In this document: one piece after another, positions 25,785 to 34,155 of the stretch
Layout of the letters: every line of letters begins with the position of its first letter
Position numbering within the stretch: the stretch's first letter is position 1
Notes under the pieces: generated by a model
Databases searched by the model: none
What the model was told of the DNA's origin: nothing
What the model saw: only the letters and a program-made list of their open reading frames with translations
Position numbers and translations under genes: made by a program
From: Candidatus Eiseniibacteriota bacterium
GTDB taxonomy: Bacteria > Eisenbacteria > RBG-16-71-46 > JACRLI01
Reading direction: 5' to 3'
Assembly: GCA_025351485.1 (NCBI GenBank)
Contig: JANXVU010000046.1
Coordinates: 1-58,793 of the forward strand
Length of the DNA stretch: 58,793 nucleotides

Positions 25785-26741
25785 TCAGGCTCGCGGGGGC
25801 ACCCCCTCCAGCGCACCCTCCGGCAGCAGCGCGTGCACGCCCACCACTCCGTTCACCACCTGGCTGATGCGAAGGCTCACCACCAGGCTCGCCAGCACGG
25901 TGGCCTCGGCGCGGTCGATCGCGTAGATCTCCGTCATCAGGGTGAGCATGCCGTTCAAGGCCATCACCCAGGCCTGGTTCATGTCTTCGTGCATCCCCAG
26001 CGTGACCCAGCCGGCCGGGGTACGGGCGCGCGGCAGATCGATTTGCATATCGGGGCGCACGTGAACCTCCAGTTCCACGTCCTCCATCGGGCACTCCAGC
26101 GCGGGCCCGGACACCTCGCCATCTCCCTGCAGAGCGTGTCCATCTCCCACGGATAGAAGCGCGCCTTTCACCGGGATCGGCAGGAAGAGCACGCTGCCCT
26201 GGACGAGCTCGCGGCAGTCGAGGTTCCCTCCGCAGGACCGCGGCGGCGTAGTGGAGTGCTTGCCCGGCTCCGCGGGCGGCATGCCGATGATTCCGAGGAA
26301 GGGGCTCATGCGCACCCGGTGTCCCTTCTGGTTGACGGCGGTCCCGGCGTCGGGATCGAGCGACCAGAAGTGATGGCAGGTCGCCATCCCGGCGATCCCC
26401 AAGCTCAGGTTGGCGGGACTGGGGTATCCGCCCGCACGGTTCCAGCCCCAGGGAGCTGTCCGGAGTTTCAGCACCCGGACTTCCAGGGTCATGCCCGGTT
26501 CAGCGCCCCGGACGAAGAAGGGCCCGGTGAGCGCATGGCCAGGATCGCGCTCCTGGTCATGCGGCTCGTAGGGCGGCGCCGCCTCGAACGGCCGGTCGTG
26601 GTTGAATCTGCCCCAGGCCACATCCAGCGTTCGAACTCGGAGCCGGTCCCCCGAGTCGATTGCAAGAGTGGGCGGGAGCTCTGCCGAGAAGTGCCCGTGC
26701 AGGGTCTCCGGGGCCAGGCTGCGGACCTCGTGTGTCTTCAA
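25785..26741 (-). CDS. Acetamidase/formamidase family protein
   Basis: The 318-residue protein fits the FmdA/AmdA family, which hydrolyses formamide or acetamide to ammonia and the acid. Seen features: HGHFSAELPPTLAIDSGD at the start, PFFVRGAEPGMTLEVRV, HRVRMSPFLGIIGM, HSTTPPRSCGGNLDCREL with the conserved GGN-D region, and LFLPIPVKGALLSVGDGHALQGDGE. These carry the conserved metal/catalytic residues of the family. TTG at 26741 is the likely start, with GGAGG 9 nt upstream. It is convergent with envC and divergent from a Cys-rich lipoprotein gene. Confidence 0.9.
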   Translation of the reverse strand: MKTHEVRSLAPETLHGHFSAELPPTLAIDSGDRLRVRTLDVAWGRFNHDRPFEAAPPYEPHDQERDPGHALTGPFFVRGAEPGMTLEVRVLKLRTAPWGWNRAGGYPSPANLSLGIAGMATCHHFWSLDPDAGTAVNQKGHRVRMSPFLGIIGMPPAEPGKHSTTPPRSCGGNLDCRELVQGSVLFLPIPVKGALLSVGDGHALQGDGEVSGPALECPMEDVELEVHVRPDMQIDLPRARTPAGWVTLGMHEDMNQAWVMALNGMLTLMTEIYAIDRAEATVLASLVVSLRISQVVNGVVGVHALLPEGALEGVPPRA

Positions 26742-26782
26742 AATGGAACACCTCCGGGTGCCCGGATATGGGCAACCCCGTG

Positions 26783-26811
26783 TTGACGCGTGGAAACGTA
26801 CCTTCTAGCAT
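26783..26811 (+). promoter_or_regulatory. Sigma-70-type promoter before the Cys-rich lipoprotein
   Basis: TTGACG (26783-26788) and TAGCAT (26806-26811) are separated by 17 bp, predicting a start near 26818 and a 70-nt leader. The site lies in the divergent gap shared with the acetamidase gene. Confidence 0.6.
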
Positions 26812-26889
26812 GACCTATCTGCGGGGGCAGGATCCCGCTTTGACCCGGCCCCGGCCCCGGCCGGGCGGCCAACCATTCCAGGAGGCATG

Positions 26890-27441
26890 ATGATCCGCAA
26901 GTTCCCCGCGATCAACATCCCGGCAGCCATGCTGGCCCTGGCCCTGGTGGCCGGGTGCGGCAGCAGCAATAGCAACGGCAACACCGCCCCGGACTGCGCC
27001 AACATCGCCGATTGGTTCGGCAGCTACACCCTGGTCGACAGCAGCTACGATTGTTCCACCCGGCAGGTCACGGTGGAAACATCCCAGGACGTGTTCTGTT
27101 ATCGGAACTCCGTGGTGGATCCGGGCATTCCCGGGGTCAAGTGCACTTCCCAAACCTGCACCTCCACGCGCCTCGCAATCACCTGTACCGGCTCGGTTAC
27201 CGAGGGCAGCTGCAACATCGCCACCAGCATCAGCGCGACGGCGGACCGCGCGGGAAACCAGGCGGTGCTGCGTTCGCACATCGTGGTCACCCCCTCCGGA
27301 AATTGCTTTGGCGCGCCGCCCAGCTGCGAAGACCATGTGATCCATGCCACCCGGACCAGCGCGGACACCGCGGGCTGCGGCTCGGATGCCGCGCCGGGGC
27401 ACCGGCGCTGGTGGGCGTTCGGCACGCGTCGAACGCTGTGA
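26890..27441 (+). CDS. Cys-rich lipoprotein of unknown function
   Basis: The product (183 residues) has a lipobox-type signal sequence, AAMLALALVAGCGSS, followed by a Ser/Asn linker. The mature part has about ten Cys residues (for example DCSTRQ, VKCTSQTCTSTR, ITCTG, SCNIAT, NCFGAPPSC), suggesting several disulfides in the envelope. No family was recognised. AGGAGG lies 4 nt before the second of two ATGs (26887 and 26890), so 26890 is chosen. The stop is 10 bp before holB. Confidence 0.75.
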   Translation: MIRKFPAINIPAAMLALALVAGCGSSNSNGNTAPDCANIADWFGSYTLVDSSYDCSTRQVTVETSQDVFCYRNSVVDPGIPGVKCTSQTCTSTRLAITCTGSVTEGSCNIATSISATADRAGNQAVLRSHIVVTPSGNCFGAPPSCEDHVIHATRTSADTAGCGSDAAPGHRRWWAFGTRRTL

Positions 27442-27451
27442 TCCGGATTTC

Positions 27452-28624
27452 ATGAGTTCCCCGATGCCTCCGGTGGCGCTGCAGCCCTCCGTGTGGGCCA
27501 GCCTTGAGCGCTCCGTGGACATGGGCACCGTGCCGCCGGCGTTGCTCTTTGCGGGCCTCCCGGGCGTGGGCAAGGTGGAGGCGGCCCTGGCCCTGGCGCG
27601 CGCGCTCAACTGCGAGGCCGGGCCGAGCTCGCGCCCATGCGGCGAATGCCGCTCCTGCCGGCGCATGCTCGGGGGCAATCACCCAAACTTGCGCCTGATC
27701 TACCCGGTGCCGTCGCCCTCTTCGGGCAAGTCGGAGGAGAAGCAGCAGGAAGAGGTGGAGGTCGCGCTGGCCGAAGTGCTGGAGGCGCGCCGCATCGAAA
27801 AACTGTTCGCCTTCGAGCCGGAGCGGATCTGGCCGGGCCGGAAGGCCTCCATCCAGATCGACCACGTGAGATCGCTCAAGCGCGAGCTCAGCTATTCGCT
27901 GGGCGAAGGCAACGCGCGGGTGGTGGTGCTGGCCGAGGCCCACACCATGACCACCGAAGCCGCCAACGCGCTGCTCAAGATCCTGGAAGAGCCGGGCCCG
28001 CGCACCCATTGGATCCTGACCACCTCGCGCCCCGGACGGCTGCTTCCAACGATCCGATCGCGCTGCCGGGCCATGGAGTTCGAGCCGGTCGCCCTGGAGC
28101 CGCTCACGGAATTCCTGACGTCCCGCCTGGGCGCTCCCGCCGCCCAGGTGCGAACCGCCGCGGCCATGGCGCAGGGCAGCCCGGCCGCCGCGGTGCGGCT
28201 CCTCGGCGCCGGGGCCGACGTGCTGGCCGAGCGCGACCAGGCGCTGGAGCTCTGGCGTGCGGCGCAGTCCGGGAACTGGAGTGCGGTCGAGCGGGCGGTG
28301 GAGGGGCTGCGATTTCGGTGCTACCGGGACCGGGGCCTGGTGGGGCGGATCCTCAGGCTGTGGCTGCTGTTCGTCCGGGACCTGCTGCTGGCCAAGGCCG
28401 GGCTTCCGGAAGGCCAGATGGCCAACCTGGACCGGATCGAGGCCGTTCGCAAGACCGCCGCGCAGGTGCCCTGGGAAACGCTGAACGCCCGGTTCGCGGT
28501 GCTGGAGGATTGCCTGGCCGCCGAGAACCTGAATGTGGCCCCCGAGGTTTTGCTATACTCGGCCCTTACTCGCCTGACGCAGGCCCCCGGGCCCACCGGA
28601 GCGGCTTCCCGCCAGGTTTCCTGA
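27452..28624 (+). CDS. holB: DNA polymerase III subunit delta' (HolB-type)
   Basis: The 390-residue clamp-loader protein has a P-loop AGLPGVGKVEAAL, a zinc finger (Cys in LNCEAG, then CGECRSC), the sensor block LKILEEPGPRTHWILTTS and PTIRSRC. It belongs to the DnaX/HolB group that opens the beta clamp. It is longer than E. coli HolB (334) and has a C-terminal helical collar. Its last codons contain a promoter for the next gene. It is followed by a ricT-like gene, a pairing also common in Firmicutes (holB-yaaT). Confidence 0.88.
   Translation: MSSPMPPVALQPSVWASLERSVDMGTVPPALLFAGLPGVGKVEAALALARALNCEAGPSSRPCGECRSCRRMLGGNHPNLRLIYPVPSPSSGKSEEKQQEEVEVALAEVLEARRIEKLFAFEPERIWPGRKASIQIDHVRSLKRELSYSLGEGNARVVVLAEAHTMTTEAANALLKILEEPGPRTHWILTTSRPGRLLPTIRSRCRAMEFEPVALEPLTEFLTSRLGAPAAQVRTAAAMAQGSPAAAVRLLGAGADVLAERDQALELWRAAQSGNWSAVERAVEGLRFRCYRDRGLVGRILRLWLLFVRDLLLAKAGLPEGQMANLDRIEAVRKTAAQVPWETLNARFAVLEDCLAAENLNVAPEVLLYSALTRLTQAPGPTGAASRQVS
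28551..28559 (+). promoter_or_regulatory. Extended -10 promoter inside the 3' end of holB
   Basis: TGC-TATACT at 28551-28559 is a near-ideal extended -10. The -35 position (GAATGT) is poor. A start near 28566 would give the ricT-like gene its own 78-nt leader, independent of holB. Confidence 0.5.
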
Positions 28625-28643
28625 TAGATCCTTCGAGGCACGC

Positions 28644-29576
28644 ATGGTCACGGCGCCGTCCTGCGAGCTCGTGGAGGTCACCTTCCGGGGTTTCCGCCGC
28701 GAGATCTACGCCAACACCCGCGAAATCGACCTGCAGCGGATGGATTCCGTGGTGGTGGAGATCGAGCGCGGGGAAGAGATCGCCCGGGTTTCCATGCGCG
28801 GCGAGATCGTGAACCTCAAGGCCGACCGGCTGCACCACACCAACTACCACGAGATCCTGCGCAAGGCCACTTCCGACGACGCCCGCCACCACGTGGACAA
28901 CCGCCAGAAGGAAAACGAGGCCTTCCACTTCTGCCGCGAGCGGATCGAGGCGCGCAAGCTGGAGATGGACCTCTCCGACGTGGAGATGCAGTTCGACGGC
29001 CACCGCATGACCTTCTATTTCACCGCCGAAAAACGGGTCGACTTCCGCGAGCTGGTGAAGGATCTGGCCGCCAGGTTCCACACCCGGATCGAGCTGCGCC
29101 AGATCGGGGTGCGCGACGAGGCCAAGCGCCTGGACGGCTACGGAGTGTGCGGACGCAGGCTGTGCTGCACGTCCTTCCTGAAGGGGTTTTCGCCGGTCAC
29201 GCTGCGCATGGCCAAGGACCAGGACCTGGCCCTTTCGCCCAGCAAGATCTCGGGCGTGTGCGGGCGGCTGATGTGCTGCCTGGCCTACGAAGTGGATTTC
29301 TACCGGGAGGCGACGCGGCTGTATCCGAAGGTGGGCGAGATGGTGAACACCGAAAGCTACGGCCGCGTGGAAGTTCGCAAGTCCGACTTCTTCCAGCTCC
29401 GGATCCACGGCGTGGACGCGGAAGGCAAGACGCACGTGTTTCGCCCCGACGAGATCCCAGGGCTGGTGGAGAAGCTGCAGCCGAAGGACGAGAATGGGAA
29501 CCCCAAGTCGGCCTGCAGCTGCGGCGGTTCGACAGGGCCGGGCGGTGGTTGCGGGGGGTGTGCGACGAAGCACTAG
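28644..29576 (+). CDS. ricT: PSP1-domain protein, RicT/YaaT-like
   Basis: The 310-residue protein has the PSP1 core: RIEARKLEMDLSDVEMQFDG, MTFYFTAEKRVDFRELVKDL, RIELRQIGVRDEAKRLDGYG and the cysteine pairs GVCGRRLCCTSFLKGF and SGVCGRLMCCLAYE. In Bacillus RicT these Cys help bind Fe-S clusters in the Y-complex that guides RNase Y mRNA processing. The C-terminus adds a Gly/Cys tail (ACSCGGSTGPGG, then GCGGC) with further metal-binding potential. GAGG lies about 6 nt before the ATG. RNase Y and the other Ric partners are not in the window. Confidence 0.88.
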   Translation: MVTAPSCELVEVTFRGFRREIYANTREIDLQRMDSVVVEIERGEEIARVSMRGEIVNLKADRLHHTNYHEILRKATSDDARHHVDNRQKENEAFHFCRERIEARKLEMDLSDVEMQFDGHRMTFYFTAEKRVDFRELVKDLAARFHTRIELRQIGVRDEAKRLDGYGVCGRRLCCTSFLKGFSPVTLRMAKDQDLALSPSKISGVCGRLMCCLAYEVDFYREATRLYPKVGEMVNTESYGRVEVRKSDFFQLRIHGVDAEGKTHVFRPDEIPGLVEKLQPKDENGNPKSACSCGGSTGPGGGCGGCATKH

Positions 29577-29595
29577 GCAACTGCGAGAGGCCTTA

Positions 29596-30465
29596 CTATT
29601 CCGGGCGCTTCCCGATCATCACCAGTTCCTGCCCCTTCCCCAGCTGCGCCACGTACCCGATCGCCTTTGCGATATCTTCATCCCGCTCCAGAAATAGCCG
29701 CTCCCGCACCACCCGCACATCGTGCGAGTACTCGTTTTCTCCCACGTGCGTGAAATGGTCCACCACCTGGAAGCCCGCCCGCAGCATGAACAGCGCCAGG
29801 GTCTTGGCGGTGAAGTAGAACAGGTGGTTGGGCCAGGTTTTGTTCTTCCAGTAGATGGTGTCGGCGTGGCTCACCAGGCTGTCGAAGTTGGGCACGGCCA
29901 CGTACAGGAGACCGCCCGGCTGGACCAGCTTGCGCGCGCGCGCCAAGTCGTCGGCGGGATCCAGCACGTGCTCCAGCACGTTGTCCATGGTGATGAAGTC
30001 GAAGTAGCCCTCGGGCAGGTTGGCGGTTTGAAGGCTTGCAGTCTGCACCGGCACGCCCTGCTCGCGCGCGTATCGCGAGGTTTCTTCCGAGAGCTCCACG
30101 CCCTGCACCTGCAGCCCCGCCTCGCGCGCCGTGAGCAGGAAGAACCCGTAGGCGCAACCCACGTCCAGCAGCCGCATGGGCGATCGCTGCGGCCGGTGCG
30201 CGTAGAGCCGCTTGGTGACCATGTCCACGTGGGAGCGCATGGCGTCGGGCCGCTGGCGGAAGTTCTCGATCAGCACTTCGGCGCTCGGCAGGTAGCCATC
30301 CTGCGAAGAGTAGTACTCGCGCAGGTATTCGGGCGTGGGCTGCGGATTGAAGAACACCAGGTCGCACGCGCGGCAGCGCACGATCTTCGAGGGAGACTCG
30401 GGATAAACGTCCGCGAACGCTTCGCTCGAGCATAGCGGACAGGCCACAGCGGTGAGACCGGTCAT
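29596..30465 (-). CDS. SAM-dependent methyltransferase with N-terminal zinc ribbon
   Basis: The 289-residue protein starts with a zinc-ribbon-like segment (ACPLCSSEAF, then VRCRACDLVFFNPQP) and continues as a class I methyltransferase with motif I LLDVGCAYGFFLLTA, a GVELSEE acid loop, FITMDNVLEHVLDP and a PGGLLYVAVPNFDS strand. This architecture is common among sugar and small-molecule methyltransferases (Methyltransf_23-type) in surface polysaccharide loci; the acceptor is unknown. AAGGA lies 6 nt before the ATG at 30465. An upstream in-frame stretch to 30750 overlaps the next gene and is rejected. Confidence 0.85.
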   Translation of the reverse strand: MTGLTAVACPLCSSEAFADVYPESPSKIVRCRACDLVFFNPQPTPEYLREYYSSQDGYLPSAEVLIENFRQRPDAMRSHVDMVTKRLYAHRPQRSPMRLLDVGCAYGFFLLTAREAGLQVQGVELSEETSRYAREQGVPVQTASLQTANLPEGYFDFITMDNVLEHVLDPADDLARARKLVQPGGLLYVAVPNFDSLVSHADTIYWKNKTWPNHLFYFTAKTLALFMLRAGFQVVDHFTHVGENEYSHDVRVVRERLFLERDEDIAKAIGYVAQLGKGQELVMIGKRPE

Positions 30466-30487
30466 GGGATCCTTCCCGGGGTCGGGT

Positions 30488-31069
30488 TCAATGCAGCAGA
30501 TGGTAACCGAACATGGCCGCGCCCGCGATCCCGAGCGCCATCGAGCCGATCCACATGGGGCGGGCCCGGGTGAGCGCGGCCACCGCGCCCAGCGCGATGG
30601 AAACCTGGAACAGCGCCACGGCGTTGGCGAACCCGTGGTGGCGGTGGAGCAGCTCGTCGGCCTCGCGGGACTTGTCGTCGCGCTGGCGCTCGAAATACTC
30701 GGCCTTCTTCCGGATGTCCGCCTGCTCGGCGGCGTAGTGCTTCGCCGCATCCGCGTAGGAGGCGGGCGGCTCCTTGGCGATGGCGATCCATGGGGCCCGG
30801 GCCGCCTCCTGCACCGCGCTTTTGATGCCCTTGGCCTGGTAGTAGGCCCACTGATCCGAGGCCTGCGCCTGGAGGCGGGTGGCCTCGGTCTTCAGCACCA
30901 GCGCCTCGTTCACCGTGGCGCCGGCCTGCAGCGCCGCGATGGCCGCCAGCGCGGCCAGGAGCGCGGTGCTCAGCGCAATCTGCCGCAGAAAGCCGCCGCC
31001 CTCCTTTTCCAGCTCCTCCTGCACCGCTTCGTGCAGCTTTTCGGTTTCGATTTCGGGTCCTTCAGGCAT
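30488..31069 (-). CDS. DUF4337 membrane protein
   Basis: The 193-residue protein matches DUF4337. An acidic N-terminus (PEGPEIETEKLHEAVQEEL) leads to a membrane helix (IALSTALLAALAAIAALQAG), a long charged helical region that looks coiled-coil (ADIRKKAEYFERQRDDKSRE), and two C-terminal helices (FQVSIALGAVAALT and IGSMALGIAGAAMFGY). The function is unknown. GGGAG precedes the ATG at 31069; GTG/ATG at 31093/31090 are in-frame alternatives. Confidence 0.82.
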   Translation of the reverse strand: MPEGPEIETEKLHEAVQEELEKEGGGFLRQIALSTALLAALAAIAALQAGATVNEALVLKTEATRLQAQASDQWAYYQAKGIKSAVQEAARAPWIAIAKEPPASYADAAKHYAAEQADIRKKAEYFERQRDDKSREADELLHRHHGFANAVALFQVSIALGAVAALTRARPMWIGSMALGIAGAAMFGYHLLH

Positions 31070-31150
31070 GTGGCTCCCTGGCGTCTTCATCACGGGTCAC
31101 AGTGGGTCCAAAGGCGGGGCGGTCGGCCCGCGTGAATGGCAGCATAGCAA

Positions 31151-31180
31151 AAGGCCGGCGGGTTGCGCCCCGCCGGCCTT
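31151..31180 (-). terminator. Rho-independent terminator after bioY
   Basis: AAGGCCGGCGGG pairs perfectly with CCCGCCGGCCTT (12 bp) around TTGCGC. On the minus strand TTTT-GC follows the stem, so it ends bioY transcription. Confidence 0.8.
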
Positions 31181-31209
31181 CCCAATTGTTGTGGGCTCCA
31201 TCTTTCCAG

Positions 31210-31788
31210 TTATTCGGATCGCCCCACCCAACGCCACGCGGCAGGAAACGCCAGCGCCGAAAGCGTGGCCTTGATCACATCGCCCGGCAGGAACGGCAGG
31301 AGCCCCGAAGCCAGCAGGGCGGGGGCCGGCACGAAACGCGACAGCCACGCCAGCCCGGAGGCGAAGATCACCGCGCTCCCGAGCAGCATGGCGGCGAACA
31401 TCCCGGGGAAACTACGGTCCCAGCACCGCTCGGCCAGCCACCCGACCAGCGCGGCGGCAAACGGGAAGGAAACCAGGTAGCCCGCCGTGGGTGCCAGGAA
31501 CACGTGCGCGCCCGCCGCACCGCCGGCAAATACCGGCATGCCGCAGGCTCCTTCCAGGAGGTAAAGCGCCTGGGCCAGGAACGCGCGCCGGCCCCCGAGC
31601 ACCGCACCGGTGAGGAGTACCGCGAACGTCTGCCCGGTGATCGGCACCGGGGTCCAGGGAAGCGGAATCGCCACCTGAGCGGCACCGGCGGTCAGGAGGC
31701 TCGCCCCGGCGATCAGCAGCAATTCGCGCCCGGCGAGGGCGCGCGGCAGGGCAACATCCGAAAGGGTCAGCATTCGACTGGAGGCCAT
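31210..31788 (-). CDS. bioY: Biotin transporter BioY (ECF S-component)
   Basis: The 192-residue protein has the BioY pattern: QVAIPLPWTPVPITGQTFAV, the GAVLGGRRAFLAQALYLLEG motif, GMPVFAGG and PTAGYLVSFPFAA, with about six membrane segments. BioY binds biotin and imports it alone or with an ECF module; no EcfA or EcfT gene is near, so a solitary or shared-module mode is inferred. GAGGA lies 4 nt before the ATG at 31788. No biotin-operator (BirA) palindrome was recognised upstream. Confidence 0.92.
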   Translation of the reverse strand: MASSRMLTLSDVALPRALAGRELLLIAGASLLTAGAAQVAIPLPWTPVPITGQTFAVLLTGAVLGGRRAFLAQALYLLEGACGMPVFAGGAAGAHVFLAPTAGYLVSFPFAAALVGWLAERCWDRSFPGMFAAMLLGSAVIFASGLAWLSRFVPAPALLASGLLPFLPGDVIKATLSALAFPAAWRWVGRSE

Positions 31789-31882
31789 GGAGTCCTCGGG
31801 CGCGCGGCATCGAGGCCGCGCTGGGGCTGGGGTCGGTCTTCCGGAGGCTTGGCCGCCGGCCGGTTCTTGCGTATCGCCCCGG

Positions 31883-31911
31883 AAACTAGCACGGCGCCTC
31901 GGCCCGGACAA
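31883..31911 (-). promoter_or_regulatory. Predicted bioY promoter
   Basis: On the minus strand TTGTCC (31911-31906) and TAGTTT (31888-31883) are 17 bp apart, with TGC extending the -10. The start would be near 31876, giving a leader of about 88 nt. It diverges from the plus-strand promoter at 31924-31951. Confidence 0.45.
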
Positions 31912-31923
31912 CCTTGCCGCCGG

Positions 31924-31951
31924 TTGACCGTGAGAGCGCGGCAAGTGTAAC
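31924..31951 (+). promoter_or_regulatory. Predicted promoter giving near-leaderless dsbD-alpha-like mRNA
   Basis: TTGACC (31924-31929) and TGTAAC (31946-31951) have a 16-bp spacer. The ATG at 31960 lies 8 nt after the -10, so the transcript should start at or just before the start codon. No Shine-Dalgarno sequence is present. Confidence 0.5.
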
Positions 31952-31959
31952 CTCAAGAC

Positions 31960-32448
31960 ATGAATACACGAGTTTTTGTGGCCGTCTCGGCCCTCGCGCT
32001 GGTCTTTGCCACTCCGGTTCTTGCCGCGGCCCCGGCCGTGGTCCACGTCTCCGCGCCCGACACCGTGGTGATTTCCCAGAGGGGCAAGGGCGTCGCCCAC
32101 GTGAAGCTCGTGATCGATGCGGGCTACCACGTGCAGGCCAACCCGGCATCCGCCGACTACCTGATCGCCACCACGCTCAAGCTGAAGGCCCTCCGCGGAC
32201 TCAAGGCATCCAAGCCGGTCTACCCGAAAGGCACTCCGTACAGCCTGGAAGGCACCACAGAGAAACTCTCCACCTACGAAGGCGCCGTGGACGTGGGCCT
32301 GCCGCTCCGGGCCACCGACGAGGCCCGCACCGGCATGTACACCCTTCACGGCACCCTGCGCGCCCAGGCCTGTGATGCCAGGGCGTGCTACGCCCCGGCG
32401 GACTTCCCGGTGGACATCGTGGTCCGCGTGGAAAAGCGGAAACGCTAG
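31960..32448 (+). CDS. Secreted DsbD-alpha (DsbD N-terminal) domain protein
   Basis: The 162-residue protein has a signal peptide (VFVAVSALALVFATPVLAAA) and one domain resembling the N-terminal periplasmic domain of DsbD (PF11412 type). It includes the strand GYHVQANPAS and the redox pair ACDARACYAP (CxxxxC) near residue 143. DsbD-alpha passes electrons to periplasmic thiol partners, but here it stands alone without the membrane beta and thioredoxin gamma parts. It could act with a separate CcdA-type protein or be a binding domain only. metG follows 80 bp later. Confidence 0.75.
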   Translation: MNTRVFVAVSALALVFATPVLAAAPAVVHVSAPDTVVISQRGKGVAHVKLVIDAGYHVQANPASADYLIATTLKLKALRGLKASKPVYPKGTPYSLEGTTEKLSTYEGAVDVGLPLRATDEARTGMYTLHGTLRAQACDARACYAPADFPVDIVVRVEKRKR

Positions 32449-32450
32449 AG

Positions 32451-32468
32451 CCGGCAGCGCCGCCGGCG
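32451..32468 (+). terminator. Hairpin after dsbD-alpha-like gene, weak terminator
   Basis: GCCGGC pairs with GCCGGC across AGCGCC, followed by GGGGTTTGG, with only three Ts. It may separate this gene from metG, which has its own promoter. Confidence 0.35.
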
Positions 32469-32493
32469 GGGTTTGGCTAACCAGCGTCCCAGC

Positions 32494-32522
32494 TTCAATT
32501 TCCCGGCGATTTGGGTTATCAT
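32494..32522 (+). promoter_or_regulatory. Predicted promoter giving leaderless metG mRNA
   Basis: The -10 box TATCAT (32517-32522) ends 6 nt before the ATG at 32529; TTCAAT, 17 bp upstream, is a weak -35. There is no Shine-Dalgarno sequence. The same TATCAT-N6-ATG arrangement occurs before the CusF-SCO gene. Confidence 0.5.
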
Positions 32523-32528
32523 CCCGGG

Positions 32529-34130
32529 ATGCCGAAATTCTACATCACCACCGCCATCGACTACGCCAACGGCGCCCCCCACATCGGGCACACCTTTGAA
32601 AAGGTCCTCGCGGATGCCATGGCCCGGTTCCAGCGCCTTCGAGGCGTCGATACCTGGTTCCAAATGGGCATGGACGAGCACGGCCTGAAGGTGGAGCAGA
32701 CGGCCCAGGCCCAGGGTGTGGAGCCGCAGGCCTTCTGCGACGCCATGGCGGAGACCTACCTCAAGGCCTGGCGCGCGATGGACATCTCCTACGACGCCTT
32801 CGTCCGCACCAGCGATCCGCTGCACATGAAGGGGGTCCAGGCCCTGTTCACCCGGTTCCAGGAAAACGGGGACATCTACAAGGGCGAGTACGAGGGTCTC
32901 TACTGTGTGGGCTGCGAGGCCTACTACCAGGAAAAGGATTTGCTGGAAGGGAAGTGCCCGGTGCACCACACCGAGCCGAAGAAGGTGAAGGAGAAGAACT
33001 ACTTTTTCGCCCTTTCCAAGTACGGCGAGCGACTGCTCCGGCACATCGAGGCGCACCCCGAGTTCATCGAGCCCGAGATGCGGCGCAACGAAGTGACCAA
33101 TGTCATCCGCTCCGGGCTCGAGGACATCAGTGTTTCACGCGCCAGCGTGAAGTGGGGCGTGCCGCTGCCCATGGATCCGGAGCAGACGGTGTACGTGTGG
33201 ATCGACGCGCTGCTCAACTACGCGACCTTCGTGGGCCTGAGCCAGCACGACGAGGCCACGCGCGCCATGTGGGCCCGCTGGTGGCCCGCGGATGCCCACG
33301 TGATCGGCAAGGACATCACCCGCTTTCACTGCGTGATCTGGCCGGCCATGCTGATGAGCGCGGGCGTCGAGCTGCCGCGCTCGATCTACGCGCATGGCTG
33401 GATCAAGTCCCCCGACGGCGGCAAGCTGAGCAAGACCGCCGGCAACGTGGTGGACCCGGTGTTCGTGGGCGAGGAGCTGCGCAAGGCCGCCGGGGAAGGA
33501 CTGGCCGAAGCCCTCATGCACGAGCCGCTGCGCTACTTCCTGCTGCGGGAGGTGCCCGCGGGGCGCGACGGCGAGTTCTCGTGGGAGTTGCTGGTGGACC
33601 GCTACAACGCCGACCTGGCCAACGAACTGGGCAATCTCCTGAACCGCGCGCTGTCCATGAGCCACCGCTATTTCGAGGGGAGACTGGACCCGGAGTCGGG
33701 GCCCGCCGAGGCGCTGGACCTGGAGGTGCAGGCCGTGGCGACCGACGTGGTTTCCAAGTACATCCGGGCCATGTCCTCGTGGCAGTTCAGCAACGGCATG
33801 CAGGAAACCTGGCGGCTCATCAAGCGGGCCAATCAGTACGTGCAGGAAACCGAGCCGTGGACGCTGGCCAAGGATCCCTCGAAGCGCGCGCGCCTGGTGC
33901 GGGTGCTGGCCACGCTGCTCGAGTCGCTGCGCATCGCCGCGGCGCTGGTGGCCCCGGCCATGCCGCGGGCGGCCGCCCGCATCGGTTCGGACCTGGGCCT
34001 CGACTGGCCATCGCCCCGGGCGCTGGTCGACCTGGAATGGCCGGCCAAACCTTTCGCACTGGGCCACACCGTCGGCGCGGCGGTGGTGCTGTTTCCGCGC
34101 GTCCAGGCCCCCAAGCCGGCGCAGGCTTGA
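32529..34130 (+). CDS. metG: Methionyl-tRNA synthetase
   Basis: The 533-residue class I synthetase charges tRNA-Met. HIGH is present as APHIGHTFEKVLADA and KMSKS as DGGKLSKTAGNV. The connective peptide has a CVGCEAYYQEKDLLEGKC zinc-knuckle-like set, and the anticodon-binding helices lie at the C-terminus. It is the short form without the C-terminal EMAP/tRNA-binding domain. ATG at 32529 is chosen over an upstream TTG at 32511 because the alignable protein begins MPKFYITTAIDYANG. Confidence 0.96.
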   Translation: MPKFYITTAIDYANGAPHIGHTFEKVLADAMARFQRLRGVDTWFQMGMDEHGLKVEQTAQAQGVEPQAFCDAMAETYLKAWRAMDISYDAFVRTSDPLHMKGVQALFTRFQENGDIYKGEYEGLYCVGCEAYYQEKDLLEGKCPVHHTEPKKVKEKNYFFALSKYGERLLRHIEAHPEFIEPEMRRNEVTNVIRSGLEDISVSRASVKWGVPLPMDPEQTVYVWIDALLNYATFVGLSQHDEATRAMWARWWPADAHVIGKDITRFHCVIWPAMLMSAGVELPRSIYAHGWIKSPDGGKLSKTAGNVVDPVFVGEELRKAAGEGLAEALMHEPLRYFLLREVPAGRDGEFSWELLVDRYNADLANELGNLLNRALSMSHRYFEGRLDPESGPAEALDLEVQAVATDVVSKYIRAMSSWQFSNGMQETWRLIKRANQYVQETEPWTLAKDPSKRARLVRVLATLLESLRIAAALVAPAMPRAAARIGSDLGLDWPSPRALVDLEWPAKPFALGHTVGAAVVLFPRVQAPKPAQA

Positions 34131-34155
34131 TCCCTTCCAACCTCCGGGGCACCTC

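Noticed and set aside
31789-31923. Possible biotin-operator or riboswitch upstream of bioY
   Set aside because: No BirA-type palindrome or known riboswitch motif was found; only a promoter-like pair.
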